Shown in pieces: positions 12,580 to 25,189 of a stretch of DNA of 64,000 nucleotides. Position 1 is the stretch's first letter; every line of letters starts with the position of its first letter. Made by a program: the position numbers and the translations under genes. The DNA comes from Mercurialis annua. Its lineage: Eukaryota > Streptophyta > Magnoliopsida > Malpighiales > Euphorbiaceae. Location of the stretch: NCBI RefSeq assembly GCF_937616625.2, contig NC_065570.1, positions 66,925,665-66,989,664 of the forward strand, given 5' to 3'. Under the pieces are notes generated by a model. The model was not told where the DNA came from and searched no databases. It was given only the letters and a program-made list of their open reading frames with translations.

Positions 12580-13023
12580 TAGATTTGGCAGTTCCAGTTT
12601 TGGTCTCGGTGTTCTCACTCCACCTTTCCTTTGTTCTCTTTCATTTCTCAAGAAATAGAGATAAAACAAAATCAATTTCACCACACAATGAAAACCAGAA
12701 GAGGGATTTGTTATCCAAGAACAGATGTTCTTGATTTCAAGTAACGATTACTGAAAAGAAAAAAGATTGGGAGATTTTATTATATCCGTCAAAGTGGATG
12801 TTTCGCCGGTGAACAATTGATTAGCCGGAGAAGACAAACATTACCGCCGGTGAACAATCAATTAGCCTGAAAACAACAAAGATCAGTCCCATTAAACTAG
12901 TATTCTCAAATGCCAACTACAATTTTTTAAGCATGTCTTAATTGCATTGCAGGGTAAGAGAGATTTAACAAATAAAAATACATTTGAATGCCTATTTATG
13001 GAGTACTGAGACAGTATTATAAA

Positions 13024-13359
13024 GGCCAAATGTTGTAAAAAGGCCAAATTTTTCGTAAAAATTTCACAGAAGTCCTGATCTTTTAATTTTGTCGATTTTG
13101 GCCAAAAACAGATTATTTGGTTTCAATTGTGGCCAACTCTTAATTTGATTTCAATTTGTCTATGTGATGCCTACGTGACATGCACATATATTAAAAGGTC
13201 CGGACTTTTGTGAAACCAAATAATCCATTTTTGGTCAAAATTGACAAAATTGAAAAGTCAGGACTTCTGTGAAACCAAATAATCAGTTTTTGGCCAAAAT
13301 CGATAAAATTAAAAGGTCAGAACTTTTGTGAAAGTTTGGTCTTTTTACAACATTTGGCC
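13024..13359. mobile_element. MITE with long inverted repeats, 336 bp
   Basis: The left arm (ggccaaatgttgtaaaaagg, ...ttgtcgattttggccaaaaac) and right arm are about 85-bp inverted repeats. The flanking 9-mers tattataaa and gattacaaa agree at 7 of 9 positions, suggesting an old Mutator-type insertion. Further internal copies of the tttggtcaaaa motif show internal duplication. Confidence 0.65.
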
Positions 13360-13382
13360 GATTACAAAAAGAATAAGAAGGC

Positions 13383-13697
13383 TTGAATTTGGATAATGTC
13401 TATACAGTAGATGCCAAGATGAAAAAAGGTGAAGTTTTATCAGGTAGCTTTAAGTCAAATAAAATTTGTAGAGGCAACAAAGACATTCACTCTTATAGTG
13501 ATCTAGATGATGTTGAAGAATTCAAAACAATTGAAAAAGGAAAAGCAACCAAGGCACTGGAATTTTCTGGATGGGGATCAAAACATCTTATTGAGTTTCT
13601 TGGATCTATTGATAAAGATACAACGAAAATGTTACAACAGTATCATGTTTATTCAATTATCTCCGAATATATTTGAGAAAAAAGTCTTTTTGAGTAA
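13383..13697 (+). pseudogene. SWIB/MDM2-domain gene fragment
   Basis: The frame contains FSGWGSKHLIEFLGSIDKDT and then MLQQYHVYSIISEYI. These are the core of the SWIB (BAF60b/MDM2) domain found in plant chromatin proteins of the SWIB/Plus-3/GYF type, where the usual text is a GWGSKPLI(E/D)FL...YDV..II.EYI pattern. A TGA at 13674-13676 interrupts the domain just after EYI, and the same frame continues EKKVFLS, as expected after a point nonsense change. Upstream residues are acidic and lysine-rich (DLDDVEEFKTIEKGK), as is usual in linkers of these proteins. No start or splice context is convincing, and a MITE ends 24 bp upstream. I read it as a captured or relic exon, not a working gene. Confidence 0.7.
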
Positions 13698-15830
13698 CGT
13701 TGAGTTTATATTAAGTTTACACCGACCACCATAGAAAATCTAGATAATTTACTTTCAACAAACTATTAGTTCATTTTTTATGGTATAAATTATAAGATAA
13801 TAACTTTACTAACATGATGACAATTAAATTAATTTTAAATTTAAATTTATAAAAATTTATTAAAAGAATTATTTTTGGTGGACATTTTGTTGACATTAAA
13901 ATTATATTAAGTTGAGATTGAGTTTACTTTAATTTTACTTTAAGTTGACATTCAGTTGATATTAAGTTGACATTGATTTTATATTAAATTTACATAAATC
14001 ACCGAAAAAAAAACATTGACAATTTAGTTTCAATCTACTATTAGTTTATTTTCGATGGTTCCTTTTTTTTTTTAAAACAATTTCATTAATATAATAAAAA
14101 AAGTCAAATTTTAACATTTTAATAATTTATTAAAAAATTTACTTCGAACTGACATTGAGTTTACATTGAGTTGACATTAGATTTATATTAAGTCGATATT
14201 AGGTTTAAATTGAGTTAACATTAGGTTTAAATAAGGTCAATATTAAGTTAATTTTTAAAATTATAATAATTTACTATAAAATTTACTTCAGGTTGACATT
14301 TAGTTTACATTAAGTAGACATTAGGTTTATATTGAGTCGTCATTGGGTTGACATTAAATTTATACAAATCACCACGAAAAATCTTAAATAATTTACTTGC
14401 AATCTGTACTTTATTTTTAATAGTATAAATTGTAAAAAATAATTTTACTATCAATAATATAAAATAATTTCATTTTTAATTTATAATAATTTACCAATAC
14501 ATTTACTTTGAGTTAACATTCAGTTAACATTAAACTAGTATTGAGTTCACATTCAGTTCATATTCGGTTTATATTAAGTTTACATTGAGTTTATATTCAG
14601 TTCACTTTAAATTTATTTTAAATTTATTTTCGGTTCATTTTAATAAAACATTAGATAGTTAATAGTATAAATAATTAATATATTAATTTAATTAAAATAA
14701 GATAATTTTAACACTATAATTAGCTTATTACTAATTTATTTTATATAGTTTATTTTGAGTTCACATCAAGTTGACATTAAGTTGATGTGTTTTCAATATA
14801 TTAATTTTAAAAAGACCACCATAAAAAAATTAGGTAATTTGTTTTCAATTTTTTAATAGTTTACATATCACTTTATTTACTGATTTTTAATTATATAAAT
14901 TTTTAATTAATTAATTTAAATAGATTAAGTTACTATTAAATTTCATAAAAATTTAGTTTAACTTAGTTGAGTTTAAGTTAATATTTAGTTAATATTTAAT
15001 TTATACTAGCATTAATTTAATTAAAATAAGTTAATTTAAATTTATAATCAGTTTAATAAAAAATTATTTTGAATAATTTACTTAAAGTTGACATTAAATT
15101 TACATTGAGTTTACACAGACCATATCGATCCCACTACCACTATCCGACAACAACCACCTCGGATCGACCGCCAAACTACTACTCCCTCCGTCCCGTTTAA
15201 AAATGTACATATCTCAATTTTTTTTGTATCACTTAAGAAGGCCAATTCATGTTTTTTTGTTCCATTTTATAAAGAATTCTCTCTTATATCCTCATTTTCT
15301 CTTTCTATAATTAAAGCTAATACTCTACACACAAATTACAAAACAATAATTAATAGGGGCAAAATAAGAAAAGTCAAGAATAATTATTATTTTTTTAATC
15401 TATGTGCATAAGGGCTATGTCCCTTCTTAAGTGGGACGGAGGGAGTATATTTTTCAATTTTGACAAGTGTAATATCTTATTCGTCTTATTCATGTATTAA
15501 AATAGTGTAATATATAAATATATGTATTTTTATAATTAGTTTACTAAGAATTTAGTTCAAATTAGTTTGCTTTGAGTTTCATTGAATTTATATTGAGTTG
15601 ACATTGAATTTACCTTAAATTCACCTTAAGTCTATATTAAATTTACATCGACCATCGCAAAAAACTTAGATAGTTTATTTCAATTAACTAATAATTTATT
15701 TATCAATTTAGAAATTTATTTTTGAATCATTTATAAATTAATTTAATTAGGTCAAGTTAATTCTAAATTTATAAAAACTTACAAATATACATTATAATTA
15801 AATATATTATAAAAATAAAATAAATATTAA
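13680..15830. repeat. Degenerate higher-order satellite (gagttgacatta type)
   Basis: Short units of about 12 bp (gagttgacatta, aagtttacattg, gagtttatattg) recur through the region. They are punctuated by a second motif (accaccatagaaaatctaga...aatttactttcaac...actattagttt) near 13720, 13994, 14368, 14812 and 15640. The spacing of that motif (roughly 280-830 bp) suggests a larger repeat unit. A Stowaway MITE is inserted at 15182-15445. Confidence 0.65.
15182..15445. mobile_element. Stowaway MITE (Tc1/mariner type)
   Basis: The ends are ctccctccgtcccgttt and the complementary gtgggacggagggag, flanked by TA at 15180-15181 and 15446-15447. It is non-coding, 264 bp. Confidence 0.9.
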
Positions 15831-16289
15831 TAGTATAAATAAATTTATATGTATTTATTAAAATCAAATAATTGAGAAATCAGTGAAAGTTAAAAAAGTG
15901 AATAGCAAATAAGAAAACAACAGTTTATATTAATTTGTATAGCAGTGGAGGAGCAATCATATTTCCTGAACTTTATGTATGAATAGCACGTGATTAATGC
16001 CGCACATCTACATGATCTATAAAACTTATAAACACATGCTATAAGGTTCAGGGAATAGAAAGTAAGGAAAAATAATTGTGTGTAATACATACATAATAGT
16101 AAAAGTAAAGCTTAAGAATAAAATAAAAAAGAAAAAATAAAAAGATAGACATAAAAAAAATATTTTAAAATTGAAATTTTTACAAGACAAAAAGTGAATT
16201 ACTAACATAAATTTTTGAGATTTTAAGTGATTTGATTTGATGTAATTTTCTCAATGATAAATACCTATCTACGAAAACCCACCTAAAAA

Positions 16290-16440
16290 GCTGACCTTTT
16301 TCACTCAGTCTCGAATTTCTTTATTTTATTTCCAAAAGATAATTCTAATTATGTGGCATGTAAGTAAAAGTTTGCTGGGTGCTCATCTTTCTCCATTACA
16401 AGAGGGCATCTGCAAAAAAAAAAAGTCTCTCTCTTTTTTT
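16290..16440 (+). promoter_or_regulatory. TATA-less relic of the lectin/aerolysin gene promoter
   Basis: The stretch tctcgaatttctttatttta...attctaattatgtggcatgtaa...ggtgctcatctttctccattacaagagggcatctgcaaaa matches the promoters at 18360 and 33905. The roughly 20 bp holding the TATA box (gcgtata(t/a)aaaccctttg) is missing between the gtggcatgtaa and ggtgctcat blocks. The 5' splice donor of exon 1 is also lost. It is probably the remnant of a further gene copy. Confidence 0.6.
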
Positions 16441-16722
16441 TTATTTATTCTTATCGTTAAATTTATTTATTTTTATCGTTAAATTTTTAAATGGATAATT
16501 ATTTATAGATAAATAAAACTAATTAAATAAACACCTAAAAAAACGGAAAAAATAAAAATAATCAACTTTAATTTTTTTTTCGTCATATGCTCAATTATTG
16601 AATTTCTTAAGTGCGACCGGTCCCCCCTCTCTTTCTTTAAAATAAATGCAAAGCCTAAATATTGGGACACAATTTACTTCTACTTATCTACACACCTAAA
16701 TATTGGGACACAATAAATGCAA

Positions 16723-17226
16723 GGCCTAATGTCTTAAAAAACCCCGACCTTTTAGCCCCTTTTCAATCATACCCTGACGTTGAAAATTTGTCAATTTTAC
16801 CCTATTTTGCATTTTTGTGTTTCAATTGTACCCTGAAAAATTAAATTAACGTATTTTGCGTTTGGAAATTTGTTTAAAACATTCTCCATGTCTCGCATAT
16901 ATTAATTGTATATTTTTAAAATTTATTTAAATTTAGTTAAATTAATTAAGAATTTAAATTAGTGTTAATTTGATTATGATTTTTAGTTAGTTTTTAAAAA
17001 TAAAGGATTTATTTGTACTTTTTTGAATAAAAAAGAATTTATTTTCATGTTTAGACTTAATTAATTGAATGATTTCATCATTTAAGTAAAAAAATTAACA
17101 AAAATTAAAATATTGGGGTACAATTGAAAATGGAAAATTCAAAAGTGGGTAAAATTGACAAATTTTCAACGTCGGGGTGGAATTGAAAAAAAGTTTAAAG
17201 GTGAGGGGTTTTTGAGTGATTAGGCC
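16723..17226. mobile_element. Mutator-type MITE, GGCCTAAT family, 504 bp
   Basis: The perfect 9-bp target duplication taaatgcaa lies at 16714-16722 and 17227-17235. The inverted repeats begin ggcctaat(g/c)... and share with the 11839 element the block about accctgacg...cctattttgcatttttgtgttt. Confidence 0.85.
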
Positions 17227-17234
17227 TAAATGCA

Positions 17235-17345
17235 AAGCCTTTATTTATGAAGCATGGATATCATGTTCTGTACGCAGTTCTGGCCACGCGGCAGTTCGGA
17301 TCCGAAGGCAAACTAAAACAGATCCCATCAAAATCGGTTTAAAAA
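17235..17345. repeat. Segment duplicated at 29165-29275
   Basis: tttatgaagcatggatatca, cagttctggcc and gaaggcaaactaaaacagatcc recur with about 80-85% identity by eye at 29165-29275. The match extends upstream to the attgggacac motif (16660-16710 against 29110-29140). It is part of the segmental duplication that carried gene copies 2 and 3. Confidence 0.6.
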
Positions 17346-17394
17346 ACTGTAAAATTTGAAAACCGAACTATCTAAAATCAATTAGTAAAAAAAA

Positions 17395-17774
17395 GGTCTA
17401 ATGGTAAAAGAAAATCCAAACCTTTACGACTTGTTGCAATTATATCCAAACCTTTTAATTTTTATAATAATATTCAAATTGCATTTTTTTGTTGTAATAA
17501 TATTCAAATTGCATTTTTTGGCAATAATAATCAAATTGATAGCTAAACTTGTTGTTTTCAATTAAGATATTAGACTATTATTATATTTTGATGTATAATA
17601 ATATAGTAAAAGTCTCAAAAAATGGCAAAAAACTCAAAAAAAAATCACATAAAAAGTGCAATTTGGATGTTATTGCAACAAAATAATGCAATTTAGATAT
17701 TATTGTAAAAATTAAAAGGTTTGGATATAATTGCAACAAATCGTAAAGGTTTGGATTTTTTTTGCTATTAAGCC
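17395..17774. mobile_element. Mutator-type MITE, 380 bp
   Basis: Inverted repeats of about 130 bp (ggtctaatggtaaaag...tccaaacctttacga). The flanking 9-mers taaaaaaaa and taaaaagaa match at 8 of 9 positions. It is related to the arms of the 8980-10302 element. Confidence 0.75.
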
Positions 17775-18359
17775 TAAAAAGAAATTCTCTAACCTACCCC
17801 AACCCCCACCAAACTCTCTTTATTATTTGTTAGCTAAATTTTTTAATTGGTGGTTATATAAAAATTTCATTACGTGTCACAGTTTAAATAAATAATTTAT
17901 AATTGTATATAATATCTTCTCGACATATAAATTTAAAAAAACGATGATTTATTAACTTTAGGAGGATATATCACCATTTTTACTTAATCTATTTTTATTT
18001 ATTTTTTAGTATTTACATATAATCAAGTTAACATTTAACTGTTAATGATGTTTAACCTGAAAATTTATTTGCATTATTTTAAAAGATGGATAATGGCTGA
18101 TGTGATAAAAATAAATAAACAGAAGACTTTTTTTGTACCTTCTACTATTAATTCATGATTAATTAAATAATACATAAAATTATAGTAATAATTATTTTTA
18201 TTAAACTTTTAAAATAATTAAAAAGATATAATTTTAATTTAATATAAAAATAAATATGTTATTGCAAATTAAATAACTATTCCTTCCATTTTTATTTAGT
18301 TGTCCATGGAGGGAGTAATACTTATCCAACAGGATGGGGATAAAATGGGGCTATCGAAA

Positions 18360-18700
18360 GAACTTATAGCTTGTTTGCCCCAAAAAAATCTAATATTTAC
18401 ATCCCAATCATCGATTCTTTTTATTCCCATAAAAGGTAAATCCTAGCTACGTAGCATGTGAAAAATTTGCGTATATAAACCCTTTGTAAGGTGCTCATCT
18501 TTCTCCATTACAATTTACAAGAGCAAGAAGGCATCAACCCAAAAAAAAAACAGTGAGTTTCTTTCATTTACGTTTTAGTTTTATATGAAAAAGTTTACTT
18601 ATTTTTTTATTATTAAATCTTTATTTGCTGAAAAAAAAAATTCTAAGTTTTTGAATTATTGGTGTAAAATTGCAGGTGCTGTGGATTTCAATTTTCAAAG
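18360..18700 (+). promoter_or_regulatory. Promoter and two non-coding 5' exons of gene copy 2
   Basis: A TATA box (tatataa, 18473-18479) is followed by ggtgctcatctttctccatt. A first non-coding exon ends at 18552 before gtgagt. A second exon of 25 nt (18676-18700) lies between ttgcag and gtgaaa. The same arrangement is found at 33905-34219, upstream of copy 3. Conservation of TATA, donor, acceptor and mini-exon in both places is the evidence. None of these exons contains an ATG, so translation would begin in the coding exon at 23430. The intervening 4.7-kb intron is an inference. Confidence 0.6.
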
Positions 18701-19699
18701 GTGAAACTTATCTCTTCTATTTTTGATAAAATATTGAATTCGTTTAAATGTTGTTCTAAGTTTCTTAATCTGCGAATTTTTGAACTTGGAAAATCCATTT
18801 TACTAAAAAAAGGAAGAAGATGGTACACTAGTTCTAAGAAGATTAATTCAAATGCAAATTATTTATATATTGTTAGAAATTATAAATATTGTTTGCCTCT
18901 CTCTTGCATTATTTTCGATTTAACCATATGTTACTAAACATGTTACCCCATATCTAAACTTTTCATTTTTTAGCATAAAAAACTTAGTCTTTCATTCTTA
19001 TAGTATTTATAGTCCGAGTGCCTTCTCTTATGTCGTTTTACTCATTCAAAACGGCCGAAACGATATCATTTTGCACAAAAATGCCTAAAACGGCACTAAA
19101 TTATAGAATAAAAATTTAAAAAGAAATAAGAAGTGCTATAAAATGTCCTTAAATTAAAAAATGCAAAAAATGAAGACATTTTATGAATAAAAATAAATGA
19201 AACAGTAAATTTTATAATTCTTTTATTTATGGTTTACTATTGAATAATATTATATATTATTTATTCAATAGTATAAGTGAAAAATATGATATTTATTTGA
19301 AATTATTTTGATATCCTTCACATCTAATATTGTTCATATTTGTATTTTTCTCACTTTAAAATTAAACTGTTATCTTTTATTTTTATTAAGATTTATTTTT
19401 TTATAAAAAAAAATTGTACTCTTAGTCAATAAAATAAAAATATTTAATTAATAAAATTAATTTTTAATATAAGAATAAATAAAAATACAATTTTTATAGT
19501 GCTATTTTCCCTAAATACATGTTTCACAAAATAATTACAACTTTACATTGCAAGTTTTGAGTTTTATTTTTTGACTTTTTGCCTTTACTTTATTTACCTG
19601 TTTTGTTTTTTTATTTACCAAAATACTTTTTTCGGTTTTTCAATTCCGGTTTTCGGTTTTTTTGGTTCGGTCAACCAAACCGACCGAACCGACCGACGG

Positions 19700-20050
19700 T
19701 TTTTTTAGATAGTGTAAGATTAGTGTATATATAGTGTTAATTTTTATTTTTTATAGATTTTTTTCTTGGAATTTTTTATTTTATTTTTTTATAGTGTAAC
19801 AGTAGTGTATATATAGTGTATATATAGTGTTTTTATGGTGTTTATATAGTGTAAAATTAGTGTATATATAGTGTATAAGTAGTGTATAAGTGGTGTATAA
19901 CTGTATTAGTAATGTATTTATAGCATTTTTGTAGTGTTTTTTGTGGTTTAACCATGAAACACTGCAAATACACCATAAACACTGCAAATGCACCATAAAC
20001 ACTGTAAATGTACCATAAACACTGTAAATGCACCATAAATATACTAAAAA
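19700..20050. repeat. Tandem repeats: tagtgtata and 20-bp accataaacactgcaaatgc
   Basis: 19700-19930 is made of tagtgtatata/gtgtataagt units. 19965-20040 holds about four 20-bp units of accataaacactg(c/t)aaatg(c/t). The open frames on the - strand here are repeat products. Confidence 0.75.
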
Positions 20051-20324
20051 AACGGCAGAAATACACTATTAATACACCAAAAATACATTAAAACGTAAAG
20101 ATATTATAAAATTATTACAAATGCACCATAAATCAATAATTTCTTTACAAATTCAGTAGCAATAAACAAATCTATGAATAAGAGAAGACAAAATAAATAA
20201 TTATATGAACAATAGATTAATTTTATAAATAAAAAATTATAGATCTATAATAATTTATTTACAAAATATTTAAATCATTAAAAAAAACCTAAAAAATTAC
20301 ACAAATCTAAAAACGAGTCGAGAA

Positions 20325-20460
20325 ATCCATAGCGAGAACGGAAAAGACGAACGGACTAGCGCGAACGGAAAAATGACCGGAAACATGAGAAATCCATCGG
20401 AAGTAGACGAACGGAAGCGCGACCGGAAAGACGAACGGAAAAGACGAACGGAATAATAAT
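20325..20460. repeat. gaacggaa-rich tandem repeat
   Basis: Irregular repeats of gacgaacggaaaa and gcg(a/c)(a/c)ccggaaa give a locally GC-richer island, followed by GA-rich sequence to about 20550. No coding potential was recognised. Confidence 0.55.
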
Positions 20461-21391
20461 CGGTGGAGATAAACTGAAAATCAAATGAAAAAGAAGAAGA
20501 AAAGAAGAAGAAAAGAAGAGAGAAGAAGAGAGAGAAGAGAGAGAAAAAAAGGTGGCTATGTAAAATTTTAACCTAAAATGAGATAAAACTTCTTTATATA
20601 GTGAATATTTTTTGTAAATAAGTTAGCTTATTAGGTAATGTAGGATAAGAGGAAAAGATGGGTCAAAATGGTGTAAATAATTTACCCAAAACAGGTATTT
20701 GGAAAATAATCCCATTTTTATAAGATATAATAATTTAATAAATTTAATGAATTTAAATTATTTTAATTTTTTAATTTAATTTTTTCAATTTTTTATTTTG
20801 TTTACTTTTCTTACTTTTAAAACAAAAAAAATTAAAAACTATTTAAAAAAAGATATATTAATAAATAGAAAATTTAAATTATTAGACATTGAACGTAGAT
20901 ATACGTGTTCTATTTATTTTATAAAAGTAAAATAAGATAACTTTTTTAATTATTCCATCTATTCCATTTGAAAAAAAACATATTTTATTTTTATGTGTTT
21001 CATTTAAAAATGTCATATCGTGACAATTTATATAATTTTTTCTCTTCTGTATTTTTTTTTTAAATTAATGACCACTAGTCTATATAGAAATTATAAGATC
21101 ATCATTAACAGGGCCCTATAAAAAAAATTGTAATAATTAGTACAATATTTTTAATTTATGTATAAAAATTATTTGTCTCTTTCGAGGGAGTACATTTTCT
21201 TTATCTTCGTAGGGATTTGTAGCTTCAACGATCACTAAAGAAACAAGACTCATAAGCTGACTTTTTAACCCACAAAAGTAATAACGCAATCTCTTTTATT
21301 TTTATAATTAATAAAATTTAATTTTAATTAGTTTTAAAATCTAAAACCTTGCATTTTTACTTAATAACAATCAAATTTTTCTAATTTTATA

Positions 21392-21988
21392 CAGTCGACC
21401 CTCTAATAATTAATACACATGGTGGATCAAAAATTTATTAATTATTAGAATTATTAATTTATTGAATTTGTATAAAAAAATTATAAAAAATATTTTAAAG
21501 CATCTACTTATTATATCATAAAAAATAACACTTTTCAATCACTCAATTTAAAAATAATAATTTTATATTCAATTTAATATCAATTGATATCAAATCAAAA
21601 AATAATTATTAAAAAGTTGTATTAATAAAGTAAAATAATTTTTAATATTTTTTATACTAGAGATATTTTACTTACTTTAATTTGTTTATCTAATAACTTC
21701 TTTTAAAATTTCTCAAAAGAATAAGAAAGTCATAATTTGATTGTATTTTAACTTTCACTTTATGAATTAAGGTTAGTATTGCCTCAAATTAATCATCAAT
21801 TGTTATATATTTCTTTAAAAAAATCTCTCTAATAATTAATATTCATGTAGAATATATTTTAAATTTTATTAATTATTAAATAATAGAATTATTAATTATC
21901 CAACGTGGAACGAAGTTGGTTCTCTCAATTTTCTATTAATTATTAGAATTATTAATTTATGGAATATTAACTATTAGAGGGTCGACTG
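21392..21988. mobile_element. Mariner-like MITE with CAGTCGACCCTC ends
   Basis: The ends cagtcgaccctctaataatt and the complementary attagagggtcgactg are flanked by TA (21390-21391, 21989-21990). The interior is AT-rich with long inverted similarity and is non-coding. Confidence 0.85.
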
Positions 21989-23429
21989 TATATATGCCCA
22001 ATTTGAAAGTTTTTTATTGTTTACAATTATGACAAAAAAATTAAGTTTTATTTTTTAAATTCAGATCTTTATATTTTTTTTTTCAATTTCAACCAAAAGT
22101 TTATATTAACTCCATTTAGAAGTTAGAAAAAAAAACAATTAAAATTTGATCGTAATTTATAAAAGATATAAAAATTAGGATTTAAAAAATGAAACTTTAA
22201 ATTTTAATTATAATTATATAAAAAAATCAAACTGAACATAATTATAAAAATTACAGATTTGATCGAAATTGATAAAAGATATAAAGGTTCGAATTTACAA
22301 AAACAACTTGACAACAAAATTGTGAAGTTTTAAATCGAATAAAATGCCATTTGCAGTACGTATTTGCCATGTTGTCTGTCACACCAATAGGGAATACTGT
22401 TTTCTTTTTGGGTATTGGCGAAACAAATCCCAACGTTTCACCTTTTTAGCGATTTAAGTGTAATGTTTAAAATTTACGAAACAAATCCTAACCTTTTTAA
22501 TTTTTGCAAATTATAGCCCAAGTTCTAATTTCAGCCATTTTGTCATCTTTTTTAGACTACAAGTTGTAAAAATGTGAAACGTTTTGTGATTTTATTTGCA
22601 AAACTTTAAAATGTTGAGATTTAATATACTAATAATATGGTTCCCACATAAATAAATAGTGGCCGGGAAATTGCTTAGACTACAATTTACAAAAAACGGA
22701 AAGATTAGAATTAATTTCATAAAATTTTAAACGTTAGGCAAAAAAAGTAAAATATTAGGATTTTTTTTTGCCAATACTCCTTTTACTTTTATGTTGAAAT
22801 AAAAATCTATTACTATGAGGGTACAATTTTATCCAATTTTGTAACATTAGATCCAACTTGGTGTAGCCACTTTGTACATAAGAGAAGCATTTGCCTGTCT
22901 TATTTTTTCAAAAATACAGTTTTTTAAGTAATTTTTTTTAAAATTTATCATGTTATTTAGACAATTGTTACATATTAACCCTTTTAATTTTAATAAATTT
23001 TAATTTTTATATATTATATAAAGAAAAAAAATTATTTTGCCCCCTTTAATTTTGATTCCTAGCTAACAAAAGGTTCATATCTATAAGGGTCCAAATGGTA
23101 CATTTATTAACCCGAATCTTAACTTAAAACTATATATTTCCCTTGACTTGTAATTAAATATGAAAAGTTAATAATATCAATTTTTTGAAAATAAAATTTT
23201 AAATTCAAGTCTTGACAAAATAAAATTAATAATTAAGACTCTTACTTATCTATTTATTTTACTAGACTTAAAAAGAAACTTGGTTTATATTTTAGAATGT
23301 CCAACATAAGAGATTGGCCTATCATTGTGGTGGGACGCGGATAGTATAAAGTTTAAAATTTTAATACAAATGAATTTTTTTGTTTTTCTCATTAAACAGG
23401 TTGGAGAAAAAGTGCTTACAGTGATTACT

Positions 23430-25049
23430 ATGGCGACTACACTTCCAGAGTCTATTGTTATCAGATCATCTGCTTCACAGCGTTACCTAAGGTTCATTAC
23501 GGAACCCGCGGGTCAACGTGGCTTTGTAACTTCTTGGGAAGAAAATGTTTTCGAACCATTCGCGAAGATTATGGTGGAGCGGGCAGAAGTAAATAGCAGA
23601 TTTGTTCACCTACGATTCTGTCACACTAATAAATATTGGGCACGAGTCAGTCTTGCTCAAAATAATTCGTGGATTCGTGCTAATTCCAACCAACCAGAGG
23701 AAGACACGTCCAAATTATCGTGTACGATGTTTGAGCCAATTACGTTGGATACCAACGGTACACTCTCATTTCGGCATGTTCAAAGCGGAGGCCGTGTGCG
23801 AATGAATCCTGGAGGTAGCAGCCTCAATATTTTTGTGGAAGACGGCAATGTTCCTTCGGTTAATCATATTAGTTTCACTTTTATTGATTGGGATACGCTA
23901 GTTAGACTGCCTAGATATGTGGCATTCAAAGGCTTCAATGACATGTATCTTCAAGCAAGGGTGATCAATAGAAACAACTTCAATCAATTCTCGTCTGAGG
24001 ATCCTAACACTGAGACCACTGGCTATGAGATCACGCTTAATCCCAATGGATTTATTCGCGTAAAGTCTAATTTTTATGATCGATTCTGGAGACGAAGTCC
24101 GAATTGGATATGGGCAGATTCAACGGATAATATTGGCAGAGACATCAACACTTTGTTTTGGCCTGTTAAAATTAATAATAACACTATTTCTCTTCACAAC
24201 TCAGGTACGAATTAACAGAATCTTACTATAAGAATACTATAATATGCGGAAACATGTTATATAGTAAAATATTTCGGTTTAGTTTAGTATAAGCAATAAA
24301 ATTTAAAATCATGATGTTGCTCAGTTTATAAGCAACGCTAATTATTTTAACTGCCTACTGCTTATGTATAAACAACAATATTAAATATTGATGTCATCAT
24401 TGTTCTACGTAATGCAGGTAATAATAGATTCTGCAGTCTTCTAACAGCCGATGGAAACGCCAATTGTCTTAATGCTGCAGTGAACAATATTACAAGAGAA
24501 GCAAGATTAACAATTGAAGAGCTTGTTCTAGACAGAAGTATTTTTAATGTTCGATTTCGCATGGAAGACGCTCGAATATACGACGAGCAAGCTTCAATAG
24601 CAGGCATCGGTTCTCCTATTAATGAATCTGAAAAAGCAGCTACTTTGACTATTACAATTGGTTATGAAGATACATCGTCGTTTTCTTTTAGCAACGGTTT
24701 ATCTATATCGGCTGGAGTCGAAACCACCATTAGAACCGGTTTCCCGCGTATTGCTGAAGGAGAGATTACAGTTTCTACCGAGGTAACTAAATCATTCGAG
24801 TGGGATAGAACAACAGAGGAAACAAGAAAAGCAGAAGCTGCGTATGAAGTTGTCGTGCCGCCTAAAAGCCGGGTTAGGGTTCATTTTATATCAACAAGAG
24901 GAACTTGCAGTGTCCCTTTCTCTTACACTCAGCGAGACAGAAGCTCTACTAATGGAAACTTTATAACTACCAACCATATTGATGGTATTTACACTGGTGT
25001 CAATTATTACAGCTTCCACTTCGAGAAACATGCAATCGAGCCTCTGTAA
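23430..25049 (+). CDS. Copy 2: two-agglutinin amaranthin/aerolysin-like protein
   Basis: Exons 23430-24204 and 24418-25049 are joined by a 213-bp phase-1 intron (gtacga...atgcag) and predict 468 residues. Residues about 5-155 form a first amaranthin-type agglutinin domain and 160-298 a second (FSSEDPN, FWRRSPNWIW, LFWPVK). From about 299 follows an aerolysin-like module with a Ser/Thr-rich alternating segment and a conserved C-terminal FSYTQRDRSSTNG. Plant fusions of this type are known. The lectin part binds sugars and the aerolysin part is a beta-pore-forming fold, usually inferred to act in defence. No signal peptide or membrane helix is visible, so a cytosolic or nuclear start is likely. 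The ATG at 23430 was chosen because it aligns with copy 3. Upstream codons are non-homologous, and an acceptor (ttacag) ends at 23421. A poly(A) signal is possible near 25184. Function is inferred from family only. Confidence 0.88.
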
Positions 25050-25189
25050 CTCTCGACATCAACAGTTTATCTATATCGGCTGGAATTCTACTGATGCCGC
25101 CTTTTGCTTCTTTTTGTTCTATGTTATATTCAACTATGCTTTGCTATCTGTTCTGGGTTTGTTTGCTCATTTTTAATTATATGCAAATA

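Larger units (their letters stand above)
18716..23400. other. Repeat-filled interval, probable 5'-UTR intron of copy 2
   Basis: No coding sequence was recognised. Contents include a partial CCGAACC inverted-repeat arm (19640-19700), tandem repeats (19700-20460), GA-rich sequence (20485-20550) and a mariner-like MITE (21392-21988). About 22300-23250 is homologous to the region 36310-36600 upstream of copy 3 (shared motifs aaaatgccat...ccatgttgtctg and gggtcca(a/g)atggtacattta). Confidence 0.5.

Noticed and set aside
22251..22433. Short open frames in the intervals upstream of gene copies 2 and 3
   Set aside because: They are not conserved in reading frame between the two homologous regions, though the DNA is. 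Non-coding intron sequence is the better reading.
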